Below, piece after piece: positions 17,307 to 26,575 of a stretch of DNA of 55,482 nucleotides; the first letter of the stretch is position 1, and each line of letters starts with the position of its first letter. The notes beneath the pieces are model-generated. The model was not told the origin of the DNA and made no database searches. It was given only the letters and a program-made list of their open reading frames with translations. The position numbers were made by a program, and so were the translations under genes. This DNA comes from a bacterium (GTDB lineage: Bacteria; Bacteroidota; Ignavibacteria; Kapaibacteriales; UBA7675). The stretch lies in the NCBI GenBank assembly GCA_030430495.1, contig JAUIKM010000038.1:1-55482 (forward strand), in the 5' to 3' direction.

Positions 17307-17341
17307 AACACAAAAGGCCGCCGGAAGCGGCCTTTTGTGTT
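17307..17341. terminator. Bidirectional rho-independent terminator
   Basis: A 15-bp perfect stem, AACACAAAAGGCCGC with GCGGCCTTTTGTGTT, encloses a five-base loop (CGGAA). The A/T part of the stem gives U-rich tails in both directions. It is 25 bp past the esterase stop codon. Confidence 0.93.
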
Positions 17342-17960
17342 TTCGGATTTTTCGATCGGACGGGGCCGCGCCGAAACGGGACGCACAGAGGATCCGCACT
17401 CTTCGATGACTGGTCGTCTTGACCAATATTCTACAGGATTGTTCGATCGGACGGTTTTTGGGCCAACACAAAAAAGGGTCCCGCTCCGCCGCCTGTCCAT
17501 TTTGCTTGCGATTTTTCACTCCAGGGCGCTCCCTTCCGGCCCCGGTAATCGCGGATTTTTCTCCGGGGAACGCATCCCTTCCGGCGGGATTCCCCTGACG
17601 CGGCGCGGCCGAGCCTCCGGACGGCTCGACACAGGCAACATGAGGCTAAATCGGCTTCTCATCAAGCGGAAAAGATTCAACGGGCGGGTTTTGCCGACAA
17701 GCGGGCGAATTTTCGTGGTAATGTGACGCCCGAATGCGGTTGACTTCCGACAGGCGCGGCGGCCGGTGAACTGTCGGACTCGACGACGGGCACTGAGACT
17801 TCAGTCTCTGAGCTTGTTGTGATTCAGGGAGACCGGCAGCTCGACGACTGTCGGCCTCCGGCCCGATGACAAGCAAAAATGCAAGGGAGCCTGCTACCGC
17901 CGGCGCAGCCAAGGGAGCAAAGCGGTCAGAATGGTTCGCGTTCGCGATGAATGCGCGGAC
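17342..17960. other. Gene-free interval between the esterase and cysS
   Basis: About 620 bp with no supportable gene. It contains short repeated bits, such as CGATCGGACGG at 17354 and 17444 and CCCTTCCGGC in two places near 17530 and 17575. There is also a small palindromic stretch (GAGACTTCAGTCTC around 17795). Open frames here have no ribosome site, odd composition and no recognisable product. No terminator for cysS is obvious. Confidence 0.5.
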
Positions 17961-19421
17961 TCAGTCCTCGTTTTTGATGAGTTCGTAGCCGCCGGCGTTG
18001 TCCTTGACAAAAAAGCCGGCCGCCTGGATTTTGTCGCGCAGGACGTCGGCTTCCTGCCAGTCGCGGCGCTTGCGAGCCTCGATGCGCTCCTGTGCCCAGC
18101 GCTGCACGTCTTCCGGAACCTCCAGCCTGACCTCCGGTCGCGGGCCGAACTCCCAGGCGGCAAAAACGTCGTTGAACTCGCGGAAAAAGTCGAGCAGAGC
18201 CGTTCGCGTGTCGGCGTTGAGACGCGGCGGCTGGTACTGTTTGAAAAAGGAGAAAATCTCGCCGATGGCTTTGGGCGTGTTGAGGTTGTCGGCCAGGTGG
18301 GCAAACACGGCCTGACGGAAAGCCGCCACGTCAACTGCTTCCTTGCCCGGCTCCCCCTCGCCGAGGCGGTAGATATAATCCTGAATGCGGGCGCGCGCCT
18401 TTTTGCAGGCCTTGATGCCCGCAAAGGTGAAATTGAACACCGAAGCGTGATGCGCAGCCAGCACGTGATAACGAATGTCGATCGGATCAAAGCCCTTGTC
18501 CATCAGATCGCGCAGCGTGAAAAAGTTGCCGGCGGACTTGGACATCTTGCGGCTCTCGACCTCAAGGAATTCGTTGTGGCACCAGAAGCGCGTCGGCTCA
18601 ACACCGTAGCCGGCCTTGCTCTGCGCTATCTCGTCCTCATGATGCGGAAAGCGGAGATCAACGCCGCCCGTGTGGATGTCGAAGGGCAGGCCAAGCAGAT
18701 CCGCCTCCATCGTCGAGCACTCGATGTGCCAGCCGGGGCGACCAGGGCAGGCATGGCCATCGACCTCAAACTCCCAGTAGGGTTCGCCCTCGCGGCGCGC
18801 TTTCCACAGAACAAAATCGCTGACCTGATCGCGTTCGTACTCGTCGGCGTCGATGCGGACGCCGGCCTGGAAATTGTCGAAATCGATGTTGACGAGCTTG
18901 CCGTATTTGTCGGCGGCGGACCAGGCGTTGACGTCGAAGTAGACGCTGCCCTCGCGCACGTATCCAAAACCGTTGGCGACGATACGGCGGACGAGGTCCT
19001 GCATCTGCTCGATGTATTCGGTGGCGCGCGGCAAGGCGACCATCTGATCGGGATCGATGCCCAGGGCGCGCAGGTCGCTAATGAAGGCGTCGGAGTAATA
19101 ATCGGTAAAGCGGCGCAGGTTGTCGATAGGGTCGTCGCTCTGCGGTCCCATTTCCGCCTTCCACGTAGAAGCGCCGATTGCGCTGTCGCGAATGGTCTTG
19201 TCGTCGATATCGGTGATGTTCATCACCCAGCGGACGTTATAACCGCCGACGACGCGCAGGACGCGCTGCAGCAGATCGGGAAAGAGAAAGGAGCGCATGT
19301 TGCCGATGTGGGCATAAGAATACACCGTGGGACCGCAGGAATACATTCTGACGGTATTGCCTTCCAGCGGCTTAAATGGCTCCAGCTTGCGCGTAAGGGT
19401 ATTGAATAACTCGATAGTCAT
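17961..19421 (-). CDS. cysS: Cysteinyl-tRNA synthetase
   Basis: A 486-residue class I aminoacyl-tRNA synthetase that charges tRNA-Cys. The HIGH-type signature is AHIGNM (about 37-42). Cys29 in YSCGPTVY, the cysteine in HIECSTM (about 223) and HHEDE (about 248-252) form the zinc site that selects cysteine. KMSKS is at about 281-285 in ESRKMSKSAGN. The length is slightly above the usual 460-470. The C-terminal DALR-type helical domain contains NTPKAIGEIFSFF. A bulged hairpin in the upstream region (19456-19494) could be a leader structure, but it does not look like a T-box. Confidence 0.97.
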   Translation of the reverse strand: MTIELFNTLTRKLEPFKPLEGNTVRMYSCGPTVYSYAHIGNMRSFLFPDLLQRVLRVVGGYNVRWVMNITDIDDKTIRDSAIGASTWKAEMGPQSDDPIDNLRRFTDYYSDAFISDLRALGIDPDQMVALPRATEYIEQMQDLVRRIVANGFGYVREGSVYFDVNAWSAADKYGKLVNIDFDNFQAGVRIDADEYERDQVSDFVLWKARREGEPYWEFEVDGHACPGRPGWHIECSTMEADLLGLPFDIHTGGVDLRFPHHEDEIAQSKAGYGVEPTRFWCHNEFLEVESRKMSKSAGNFFTLRDLMDKGFDPIDIRYHVLAAHHASVFNFTFAGIKACKKARARIQDYIYRLGEGEPGKEAVDVAAFRQAVFAHLADNLNTPKAIGEIFSFFKQYQPPRLNADTRTALLDFFREFNDVFAAWEFGPRPEVRLEVPEDVQRWAQERIEARKRRDWQEADVLRDKIQAAGFFVKDNAGGYELIKNED

Positions 19422-20151
19422 CGTTCGTCAAGATCGGTTTGTGACATGCACCTGCTTGCACCCGAAAACTAACAAAATGCTTTCGGGCGTGCAACGACGC
19501 ACGCACCGGGCGGATCATTGGGCAAACGAGGCAAACGACAATCAAAAAGGCAGTGAAAAGCAAAAAATCAACGGTTTTCAACTTATTGCTGACGAGGTAT
19601 GATTGGCAGTCAAATCATCCAAGGATAAAACAAATGGCAGGCAATGTCAACGAAAAAATGAGCGCCGCCAATATTTTCACTCAAAAAAGTTTTTTGTGGC
19701 GCAGGGCCGAATTTGTCCCTCGGTTTTTCCAATAAATCACCTATTTACGCAATGTGACTTATGAGAGTCAGGCGGTATTCTCACAATTAACTGAAACGAC
19801 GATTCTTAAACACGGCAGGCGAATTAAATGAAACCAATCCGACACTTACCGTGTACTAGGGTCATCGGACAAACACAGACCCCGAAGTCCGGCCGAAAGG
19901 CACGGTACAACACATGGCACGGTGTTGGACGGCGGAAACAGGGGTAGCCGAAACGGGGCGAAACTGAAACAGGGACAGATTTTTCCTGAGACAAAATTCA
20001 CGATCGCGGTTCGGCAAGAAATCAAACGTTTTGTTTAACCAAATGGTGGCAGGAGGCCTGAGCGAAAAGATGTTCAACCCGAAAAATGGAGTTGTGCGTA
20101 TGTCAGGTTGACACTCATTATGTTTATTCCTTTACACGAAGGAGGAGAGCT
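19422..20151. other. Intergenic region between divergent cysS and prkA
   Basis: 730 bp with no supportable gene, more A+T-rich than the flanks. TTGCACCCGAAAA (from 19456) pairs imperfectly with TTTCGGGCGTGCAA (19481-19494) and would lie in a cysS leader. CAAAAAAGTTTTTTG at about 19682 is a small palindrome. It must contain the promoters of both genes, but none stands out. GGAGGAG at 20141-20147 is the prkA ribosome site. Confidence 0.5.
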
Positions 20152-22086
20152 ATGGTTAGCGTGCAGGAATTACAACGGATGATAGAAGATGATCGGCGTG
20201 ACAACCCGAAACAGTCCTGGAAGGGGACCTTCATCGACTATCTGCATATGCTCCAGGAAACCCCTGAAGTAACGAAACTTGCCCACACCCGCCTCTACAG
20301 AGCGCTGACGCAGGCTGGATCACGAAATATCCTCGATACCAGCGACGCCCGCGTAAAGCGTTTGTTTAACGACGATCCCATTCCCGTATACAGATTTTTT
20401 GAAGACGAATTTTTCGGCATCGAAAAGACGATTGCCAAAATCGTCCGCTATTTCCATTCCGCAGCATTAAAAGGTGAAGAAAGCCGCCAGGTCCTCTACC
20501 TGATGGGCCCCGTCGGCGCAGGTAAGAGTTCGCTGATTGAAAAGATCAAACAGGCGTTGGAACAAGCGCCGCCGTTCTACGCCATCGAAGGCTGCCCGAT
20601 GCACGAAGAACCGCTGCACCTGCTGCCGCGGCACCTTCGCCCCGAGTTTGAAGGCATGCTCGGCGTGCACATTGAAGGCGATCTCTGCCCGATATGCCGC
20701 CGTCGCCTGAAAGAAGAATTCGGCGGGCGCTACGAAGAGATGCCGGTTGTTTCGCGCGAGTTTTCCAAGCGCAACCGCACCGGCATCGGGATGGTGCCGC
20801 CGGTCGATCCGAACAACCAGGATACCTCCGTGTTAATCGGCTCGGTCGACATTTCCAAGCTCGACATGTATTCGGAAGGCGACGCCCGCGTCCTCGATCT
20901 CAACGGCGCGTTAAACGTCGGCAACCGCGGTCTGGTGGAATTTATTGAAGTCTTCAAGAACGAAACAGAGTACCTGCACGCCATGATTACGGCGACGCAG
21001 GAAAAGTCGATTCCGGCGCCGGGACGCCACGGCATGATTTATCTGGACACGGTAATCGTGGCGCACTCGAACGAAGCCGAATGGCAGAAGTTTAAGGCTG
21101 ATCACACTAATGAAGCTATTCTTGACCGCATCGTGGTTGTTAAGGTGCCGTACAATCTGCGCCTGAGCGAAGAGGTCAAAATTTATCGTAAAATTATTGG
21201 CGCATCCGACTTCAACGCGGACATCGCACCGCACACGATTGAAATCGCATCCATGTTCGCTTTGTTAACGCGCCTGGAGCCGACAAACAAGTGCGACCTG
21301 ATGACCAAACTTCGCATCTACAACGGCGAAGAAGTCGTCGAGCAGGGATCGACCAAAAAGCTGGATGCACGCGAACTCCGCGAGGATGCGCGCAACGAGG
21401 GCATGACCGGCATTTCGACGCGTTTCATTATGAAAGCGCTCGACAATGCCCTGTCCGACAACTTCGAGGGCAATTGCATTCACCCGATCAATGTGCGCGA
21501 AGCGCTGATCAAAATGGTGAAGGAAACGGAACTGCCAGAGGACACGCGCAAGCGCTACCTCGGTTTCCTGCAGGACACACTGCACAAGGAATACCTGAAA
21601 GTCCTCGAAAAAGAAATCGCCAAGGCCTTTGTCTACAGCTATCAGGAGCAGGCCGAACAGTTGTTCCAGAATTATCTGGACCACACCGAAGCTTATGTTA
21701 ACAAAACCAAGGTGCGCGACCGCAACACCAGAGAAGAGCTCGAACCGGACGTCGATTTCCTCGCGATGATCGAAGCGCAGATCGGCATCACCGGTTCCGC
21801 CTGCGACGGCTTCCGCCAGGAAGTTATCGCCTACCTCTGGTCGGCATCGCGCCGCGGCGTCACCTTGACGTTTTCGAGTTACGAGCCGCTGAAAGAAGCG
21901 ATCGAGAAACACCTGATGGTGTCCGTCCGCGACATCAGCCGCATCGTGACCAAAGCACAAACGCGCGACGGCGAGCAGGAACAAAAATACGGCGACATGG
22001 TCAGGAGCATGATCGCCAACGGTTACCCGGCTTCCTGCGTAGACGTCATTCTCAAGTACGCAGCCAATCACTTGTGGAAAGACTGA
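20152..22086 (+). CDS. prkA: PrkA family serine protein kinase / AAA+ protein
   Basis: A 644-residue protein. The N-terminal PrkA AAA+ domain has a Walker A motif GPVGAGKSS at 119-127 and a kinase-homology region in the C-terminal third (from about 420). It matches the usual ~640-residue family. PrkA proteins act in starvation, stationary-phase and sporulation responses. In E. coli the counterpart YeaG works with YeaH, whose homologue is encoded downstream here. The ATG at 20152 follows GGAGGAG with correct spacing; the frame is open a further 66 bases without homology. A 10-bp stem hairpin (22111-22145) follows the stop codon. Confidence 0.94.
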   Translation: MVSVQELQRMIEDDRRDNPKQSWKGTFIDYLHMLQETPEVTKLAHTRLYRALTQAGSRNILDTSDARVKRLFNDDPIPVYRFFEDEFFGIEKTIAKIVRYFHSAALKGEESRQVLYLMGPVGAGKSSLIEKIKQALEQAPPFYAIEGCPMHEEPLHLLPRHLRPEFEGMLGVHIEGDLCPICRRRLKEEFGGRYEEMPVVSREFSKRNRTGIGMVPPVDPNNQDTSVLIGSVDISKLDMYSEGDARVLDLNGALNVGNRGLVEFIEVFKNETEYLHAMITATQEKSIPAPGRHGMIYLDTVIVAHSNEAEWQKFKADHTNEAILDRIVVVKVPYNLRLSEEVKIYRKIIGASDFNADIAPHTIEIASMFALLTRLEPTNKCDLMTKLRIYNGEEVVEQGSTKKLDARELREDARNEGMTGISTRFIMKALDNALSDNFEGNCIHPINVREALIKMVKETELPEDTRKRYLGFLQDTLHKEYLKVLEKEIAKAFVYSYQEQAEQLFQNYLDHTEAYVNKTKVRDRNTREELEPDVDFLAMIEAQIGITGSACDGFRQEVIAYLWSASRRGVTLTFSSYEPLKEAIEKHLMVSVRDISRIVTKAQTRDGEQEQKYGDMVRSMIANGYPASCVDVILKYAANHLWKD

Positions 22087-22110
22087 CCCCCCGAGCATTC
22101 CCGGCATATT

Positions 22111-22145
22111 GAGTCGCCGCGCAACCCCAGGGCCTGCGGCGACTC
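22111..22145 (+). other. Intercistronic hairpin after prkA
   Basis: GAGTCGCCGC (22111-22120) and GCGGCGACTC (22136-22145) form a perfect 10-bp stem with a 15-base loop. No T tract follows, so it is more likely an mRNA processing or 3'-end stability structure inside the operon than a terminator. Confidence 0.6.
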
Positions 22146-22249
22146 CCGCCGAACAAGTCGTACAGCCGGAGGTATTCCGGCGCGAGCGCGGCAAAATTTG
22201 CCGCATCAGGAGCAACACAACTTAACATTCTCTTCCGGGAGGCGTCGAC

Positions 22250-22453
22250 ATGAAAAAGCGATTTCCCATCATCCCCGAACTCGATCCCGAAATGGACGAG
22301 TTGCGAAAGCAAACTCAGAAACCAGGTAAACGCACCGGCTCCAACGCCGGACGCAAACGCAAAAAGCGGAAATCAGCAACGGGATTTAACACAATGACGG
22401 CAGGTAGACGAGTTAACAACGGCAAGACACGCAAAAGCGGACGAACGCTGTGA
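22250..22453 (+). CDS. Small, highly basic protein of unknown function in the prkA operon
   Basis: A 67-residue protein. About 21 residues are Lys or Arg, nearly all after position 18, including the cluster GRKRKKRK (34-41). The first 18 residues are different: MKKRFPIIPELDPEMDEL. GGGAGG lies seven bases before the ATG, which is why I accept so short a gene. It sits between prkA (163 bp upstream) and yeaH (337 bp downstream), in the same direction. I do not recognise the family. The basic, low-complexity tail suggests binding to nucleic acid, ribosomes or an acidic partner (inference). Confidence 0.6.
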   Translation: MKKRFPIIPELDPEMDELRKQTQKPGKRTGSNAGRKRKKRKSATGFNTMTAGRRVNNGKTRKSGRTL

Positions 22454-22790
22454 GGTGAATAAACAGCAACGTAAACCGACAATGTCGTAGCTCTCCAGAG
22501 TGTCGGTTCCCGGCAGTCGGTTCGGAATCAAGGTGCTTGGATCAAGCAGTCGTCGCACATTCCAGTAATTGATGAGTTGAAGGTAAATGGAAGTGTGAAT
22601 TTCGGATCGATGCGCCGGGGCCGGCGCTCGTTTTTGGAGGCAATTTCCCCAACTTAACACAATACTCGCAACATATATGAAAAGACTACTCGTGAACAGA
22701 TGGAGAATGGTGATTAACATGAAGTGAATTCACGGATCCCCGGGCCGCAAGGCTTTCTCGACTGTTTAATGGTCGAAAGGATGGAGAGAT
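22454..22790. other. Gene-free interval inside the prkA-yeaH-spoVR cluster
   Basis: 337 bp without a gene. AACCGACA (22474-22481) pairs with TGTCGGTT (22501-22508) around a 19-base loop. This could be a processing or attenuation hairpin or hide a separate promoter for yeaH-spoVR. GGAG just before 22791 is the yeaH ribosome site. Confidence 0.5.
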
Positions 22791-24140
22791 ATGATTGAAT
22801 TTGTCATACGCGAATGGCAGCCCTCCGAGGCGCAACGCAGCGACAGAAGCGCCGGAGACAGGGCACGACACCGGCAGAAAGTACGCGAGGCTATCCGCGA
22901 GAATATCGCGGACATCATAGCCGAAGAATCGATTATCGGACGCAACAACGACAAAATTATCAAAGTGCCGATCCGCGGCATCAAAGAATACCGCTTTGTC
23001 TACGGCGACAACAACAACCCTCAGGTCGGCGAAGGCAATGGCGACGAACAAACCGGCCAGGTGCTCGGCCAGGGCGACGACCAGCAGCAGGGCGAAGGCC
23101 AGGCCGGCGACCAGAAAGGCGTCGACTACTACGAGACCGACGTCAGCCTGGAAGAGCTGATCGACATTATGTTCGAAGACCTGGAACTGCCATTCCAGGA
23201 GCGCAAAAAACTGCGCAATATCGAGACGGACAGCAACCGCAAGAAGATTGGCTACCGCAAAAAAGGCGTCAGATCCAACCTGTCCCACTATCGCACCGCG
23301 CTGGAACGCGTGCGACGCATGCAGGGCGTTAAACGCCGCCTGGCGCTGCTCGAACAGCAGATTGAGGAAGTTGAACAGCTGCTCGAATCGACGCGTGACG
23401 TAAAGTCCGATGTGCGCATCAACTACTCCAAAGAACTGGCCTTCCTGCGTGATAAACACGCGGAGACGCAGGCGCTCTTAAACAGCAACGCCGACGATTC
23501 CGATGCGGCGACCGGTACTGTAGCAGCGCCGCGTTTTCCCTTCCGCGAAAGCGACCTGCGCTACCATCATCATCGCAATAAACTGCGACCGGAATCAAAC
23601 GCCGTGGTGATGTGCATCATGGATACCTCCGGCTCGATGGACACGCTTAAAAAGTACCTGGCACGCAGCTTCTTCTTTCTGCTCTTCAGTTTTGTGCGGA
23701 CAAAATACGACAAGGTGGAAGTGGTGTTTGTGGCACACAGCACCGAAGCCCAGGAAGTGACCGAGGAAGAGTTCTTCACGAAGGGACAGTCGGGCGGAAC
23801 CTACATCTCCTCCGGCTACAACAAAGCGCTCGAAATCATGCAGGAGCGCTACCATCCAAGCCTGTGGAATGTCTATGCCTTCCACTGTTCCGACGGCGAC
23901 AATTTTCCCAATGACAACCAGAAAACGGCGGAAGCCGCGCTTGAGCTGTGCGAGCACTGCAACCTGTTCGGCTACGGTGAGATTAAACCGAATGGCAAAC
24001 GCTCCTACGAAAACAGCATGCTGAGTTTTTTCGAGAAAAACATCGATGCCGACAACTTCCGCTCTCTGTTAATTAACGGCAAGGAAGATATCTGGAACGC
24101 CTTCCGCGATTTTCTTTCCGCCGAGCGAGGTGCGTCATGA
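22791..24140 (+). CDS. yeaH: YeaH/DUF444 family protein with von Willebrand-like metal-binding motif
   Basis: A 449-residue protein of the UPF0229/DUF444 family. The N-terminus has the DRSAGDRARHRQKVREAI stretch and IPVRGIKEYRF-like KVPIRGIKEYRF. A Gln/Gly/Asp-rich linker occupies about 75-110. A VWA-like fold holds the MIDAS motif in MDTSGSMD (Asp278, Ser280, Ser282). Family members work with the PrkA/YeaG kinase in stress adaptation. It is well expressed by appearance (GGAG before the ATG), and its stop overlaps the spoVR start by 4 bp (ATGA), showing translational coupling. Confidence 0.93.
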   Translation: MIEFVIREWQPSEAQRSDRSAGDRARHRQKVREAIRENIADIIAEESIIGRNNDKIIKVPIRGIKEYRFVYGDNNNPQVGEGNGDEQTGQVLGQGDDQQQGEGQAGDQKGVDYYETDVSLEELIDIMFEDLELPFQERKKLRNIETDSNRKKIGYRKKGVRSNLSHYRTALERVRRMQGVKRRLALLEQQIEEVEQLLESTRDVKSDVRINYSKELAFLRDKHAETQALLNSNADDSDAATGTVAAPRFPFRESDLRYHHHRNKLRPESNAVVMCIMDTSGSMDTLKKYLARSFFFLLFSFVRTKYDKVEVVFVAHSTEAQEVTEEEFFTKGQSGGTYISSGYNKALEIMQERYHPSLWNVYAFHCSDGDNFPNDNQKTAEAALELCEHCNLFGYGEIKPNGKRSYENSMLSFFEKNIDADNFRSLLINGKEDIWNAFRDFLSAERGAS

Positions 24141-25642
24141 GAAACTATCAATTGCAGGATCTGCACGACTGGGCCGAACGCGCGTCCGCGATGGCGCAGG
24201 AATTTGGGCTCGACTGTTTTCCGCAGGAATTTGAAATCTGCGATCACGAGCAGATGCTCGGCTACATGTCCTACTCCGGCATGCCCTCGCACTACCCGCA
24301 CTGGTCCTACGGCAAACAGTTTGAAAAACAGAAGACGATGTACGACTACGGCGTCTCCGGGCTGCCGTACGAAATGGTGATTAACTCCAATCCCTGCCTG
24401 GCCTACCTGATGCGCGACAACTCCCTGCTGCTGCAGGTCCTGACAATCGCGCACGTGTACGGCCACAACGACTTCTTCAAGAACAACTTCACGTTCGCGC
24501 ACACACAGCCCGAGTACGTTCTGCCGAGCTTTAAAATGCACGCCGACCGCATCCGCGGCTACGTCGAGGATCCGGGCATCGGCATCGAACGCGTTGAGGC
24601 TATGATCGACGCCGCGCACGCGCTCTCGCTGCAGTGCCGACGCAACATGCAGATTAAACGCAGCTCGCCCGATCAGGTCCGCGAGCAGATCATTCGCAAC
24701 TATGAACGCGAAGCCGGCGACAACTACGACGAAGACGAACTGCGTCGCCGCCTGCGCCACAACCCGCCCGCGCCCGAAGAAAACCTGCTGGAATTTATCC
24801 GCGATAACAATCCCGAACTGGCCGAATGGCAGCGCGACATCATCTCGATAGTCGTCGCGCAGACGCGCTATTTCATTCCGCAGATGGAAACCAAGATCAT
24901 GAACGAGGGATGGGCCTCATACTGGCATCACACCATCATGAGTTCCCTGGATCTGCCGCAGGACATGCACATGGAATTTCTCGTGCGCCACGCCCAGGTC
25001 TTGCGCCCGCATCCCGGCGGATTAAATCCCTATCATCTGGGCTACAAAGTGCTCAACGCCATTCGCATCTGGTACGACGGCGCGATTGATGAAAAGACGC
25101 TGCGACCGGATGAACACTCGCTCTTTGTTAAAATGCGCGAAGACTTCGAACGGCGCGACGCGATTCCCTTCGATACGCGCGACGTCAGCGGAACACAGAA
25201 ACTGTTTCAGGTGCGCGAGGCCGACCGCGACAAGTCCTTCCTGCGCCAGTACCTGACGCCGGCGATCATGGAAGACCTCAACCTCTTTGAGTTTGAACAC
25301 CGCCGGAATCACCGCGGTCAACGCGTCGGAATGGTGACGAACACGTCGAACACGGAAGGCTGGCGCCACGTCAAAGAGTCGCTGCTCGCCAACATCGGCA
25401 CGGAATCGTTGCCCGTTATCAAAATTGAAGACGCCGGATTTGACGGCGTCGGTACGCTGCTGCTGAGGCACTACAGCGACGGCCGCGAACTGGAAGCGTC
25501 CTACGCCCAGTACACGCTTAAATATGTTAAACAGCTATGGCACCGAGCCGTACGCCTGGAGGCGATTATCGCAGGGAAGGAAACCGCATTTACGGTCGAC
25601 ATGGAAGGGAAGCTGGATACGAAACAAAGAAAAGCGGCCTGA
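24137..25642 (+). CDS. spoVR: SpoVR family protein
   Basis: A 501-residue protein of the SpoVR/YcgB family. Conserved blocks are FPQEFEICDHEQMLGYMSY (about 28-46), IAHVYGHNDFFKNN (about 103-116), MNEGWASYWHHTIM (about 255-268) and HPGGLNPYHLGYKV (about 294-307). The family is needed for spore cortex formation in Bacillus but is common in non-sporulating bacteria. There it travels with prkA and yeaH, as here; its molecular activity is not established. Histidine/glutamate pairs in YGHNDF and NEGWASYWHH look like a metal site (inference). A terminator follows at 25679. Confidence 0.94.
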   Translation: MRNYQLQDLHDWAERASAMAQEFGLDCFPQEFEICDHEQMLGYMSYSGMPSHYPHWSYGKQFEKQKTMYDYGVSGLPYEMVINSNPCLAYLMRDNSLLLQVLTIAHVYGHNDFFKNNFTFAHTQPEYVLPSFKMHADRIRGYVEDPGIGIERVEAMIDAAHALSLQCRRNMQIKRSSPDQVREQIIRNYEREAGDNYDEDELRRRLRHNPPAPEENLLEFIRDNNPELAEWQRDIISIVVAQTRYFIPQMETKIMNEGWASYWHHTIMSSLDLPQDMHMEFLVRHAQVLRPHPGGLNPYHLGYKVLNAIRIWYDGAIDEKTLRPDEHSLFVKMREDFERRDAIPFDTRDVSGTQKLFQVREADRDKSFLRQYLTPAIMEDLNLFEFEHRRNHRGQRVGMVTNTSNTEGWRHVKESLLANIGTESLPVIKIEDAGFDGVGTLLLRHYSDGRELEASYAQYTLKYVKQLWHRAVRLEAIIAGKETAFTVDMEGKLDTKQRKAA

Positions 25643-25678
25643 GCCGCCGAATGAATGGGAAGAGAGCCTCCAGCATCC

Positions 25679-25714
25679 GGGGCGTGATCGCGAGTCCAAC
25701 CGCGATTGCGCCCC
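25679..25714 (+). terminator. Terminator after spoVR
   Basis: GGGGCGTGATCGCG (25679-25692) pairs with CGCGATTGCGCCCC (25701-25714), a 14-bp stem with two G-T pairs and an 8-base loop. GCCTGTTTAA follows, so the T tract is weak. It lies between convergent genes and could work in both directions. Confidence 0.7.
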
Positions 25715-25720
25715 GCCTGT

Positions 25721-26470
25721 TTAAGTCCCTTGTTTCCTGTCGCTTTGTTTCAGAATCGCCGTCAGTGCGTTGTGATAGTCCGGGTACATGCTCAGGTCGT
25801 TGTGATGTCCGTCGCGCACCGTGTGTAAAATGGAATCGTCGCCCAGCATCTGCGCCAGACGCACGCTGCAGTCGTAGGGCACAATTTCATCCTGCGTGCC
25901 GTGGATCAGGTCCACAGGAATATCCACCTCGCGCAGCATCGCGCCAATGTCGAAGCTGTAGTCCAGCGGCAAGCCCGCCGGCAGCATCGGAAACAGCGTC
26001 CGCGCCAGGTCCGGCACGCTCACAAAAGGCGTCTCCAGAATCAGCTGACGGCAGGTGCTGACGCGCGCCAGGTGTGTCATCATCGCCGTGCCCAGCGAAC
26101 GCCCGTACAGAATGATGTCCTGCTCCGAAAATCCCAGGCGCGCGCGCTGCAGCACACACTCAACATCGCGGTAAAATTGCGCTTCCGTGCCGACATCACC
26201 ACTGCTCTTGCCGTAGCCGCGGTAGTCGTAAATGATAACCTCGTAGCCGAGTTCATTAAACACGGCCGCCACAGCTCCCCAGGAAGCCAGATTGCCGGCG
26301 TTGCCGTGCGCATAGACCACACAGCCGCGCGGAATGTCCAGGCTGAAGTGCAACGCGTTTAACTTCTCGCCGTCCTCCGTCGCGATAAACATCTCGCGGC
26401 AGTCCGGCCCGAAGTCGAATTCGTAGTCGGCACGCAACGTTTCCGGATAAAACAGAATGTCTCTCAACAC
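25721..26470 (-). CDS. Alpha/beta-hydrolase (BEM46/serine aminopeptidase S33-like)
   Basis: A 249-residue hydrolase. YAHGNAGN (about 53-60) forms the oxyanion hole, the nucleophile serine is in LYGRSLGTAM (about 126), the aspartate in HGTQDEIVPY (about 193) and the histidine in DGHHNDL (about 222). RGYGKSSG is also typical. No signal peptide is seen; some relatives are membrane-associated. I put the start at the GTG at 26470 because GGAGGAG lies six bases upstream. A TTG at 26512 in the same frame lies inside the clpP terminator and is unlikely. The substrate is unknown. Confidence 0.85.
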   Translation of the reverse strand: MLRDILFYPETLRADYEFDFGPDCREMFIATEDGEKLNALHFSLDIPRGCVVYAHGNAGNLASWGAVAAVFNELGYEVIIYDYRGYGKSSGDVGTEAQFYRDVECVLQRARLGFSEQDIILYGRSLGTAMMTHLARVSTCRQLILETPFVSVPDLARTLFPMLPAGLPLDYSFDIGAMLREVDIPVDLIHGTQDEIVPYDCSVRLAQMLGDDSILHTVRDGHHNDLSMYPDYHNALTAILKQSDRKQGT

Positions 26471-26496
26471 CCGGCGCTCCTCCGCTGAAATAGAAT

Positions 26497-26541
26497 AAAA
26501 AAGCCGCCGCAAGCTCCCGGTCGGGGCGCGTTCGCGGCGGC
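26497..26541 (-). terminator. Rho-independent terminator after the clpP-like gene
   Basis: On the minus strand GCCGCCGC (26534-26541) pairs with GCGGCGGC (26503-26510) around a 23-base loop and is followed by T6. It is 35 bp past the stop codon at 26576. Confidence 0.85.
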
Positions 26542-26575
26542 GAATAATCTGCCGTGCTTTTGTTTAAGCGCGGCC

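Noticed and set aside
19456-19494. T-box riboswitch upstream of cysS
   Set aside because: There is a hairpin, but no T-box core sequence, no specifier loop and no terminator/antiterminator pair. T-boxes are also not expected in this group.
20108-20136. Perfect TTGACA with TTTACA 17 bases later, upstream of prkA
   Set aside because: The -10 match is poor, and a start about seven bases downstream would fall on the GGAGGAG ribosome site, which would have to be inside the mRNA.
22726-22744. Polylinker-like EcoRI-BamHI-SmaI sites (GAATTC, GGATCC, CCCGGG)
   Set aside because: The sites are close together, but the order and flanks do not match a known cloning vector beyond about 11 bases, and the surrounding sequence is continuous with the operon. 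Probably chance.
26468-26512. Longer N-terminus for the alpha/beta-hydrolase starting at a TTG at 26512
   Set aside because: That codon lies inside the stem of the clpP terminator. A GTG at 26470 has a strong ribosome site.
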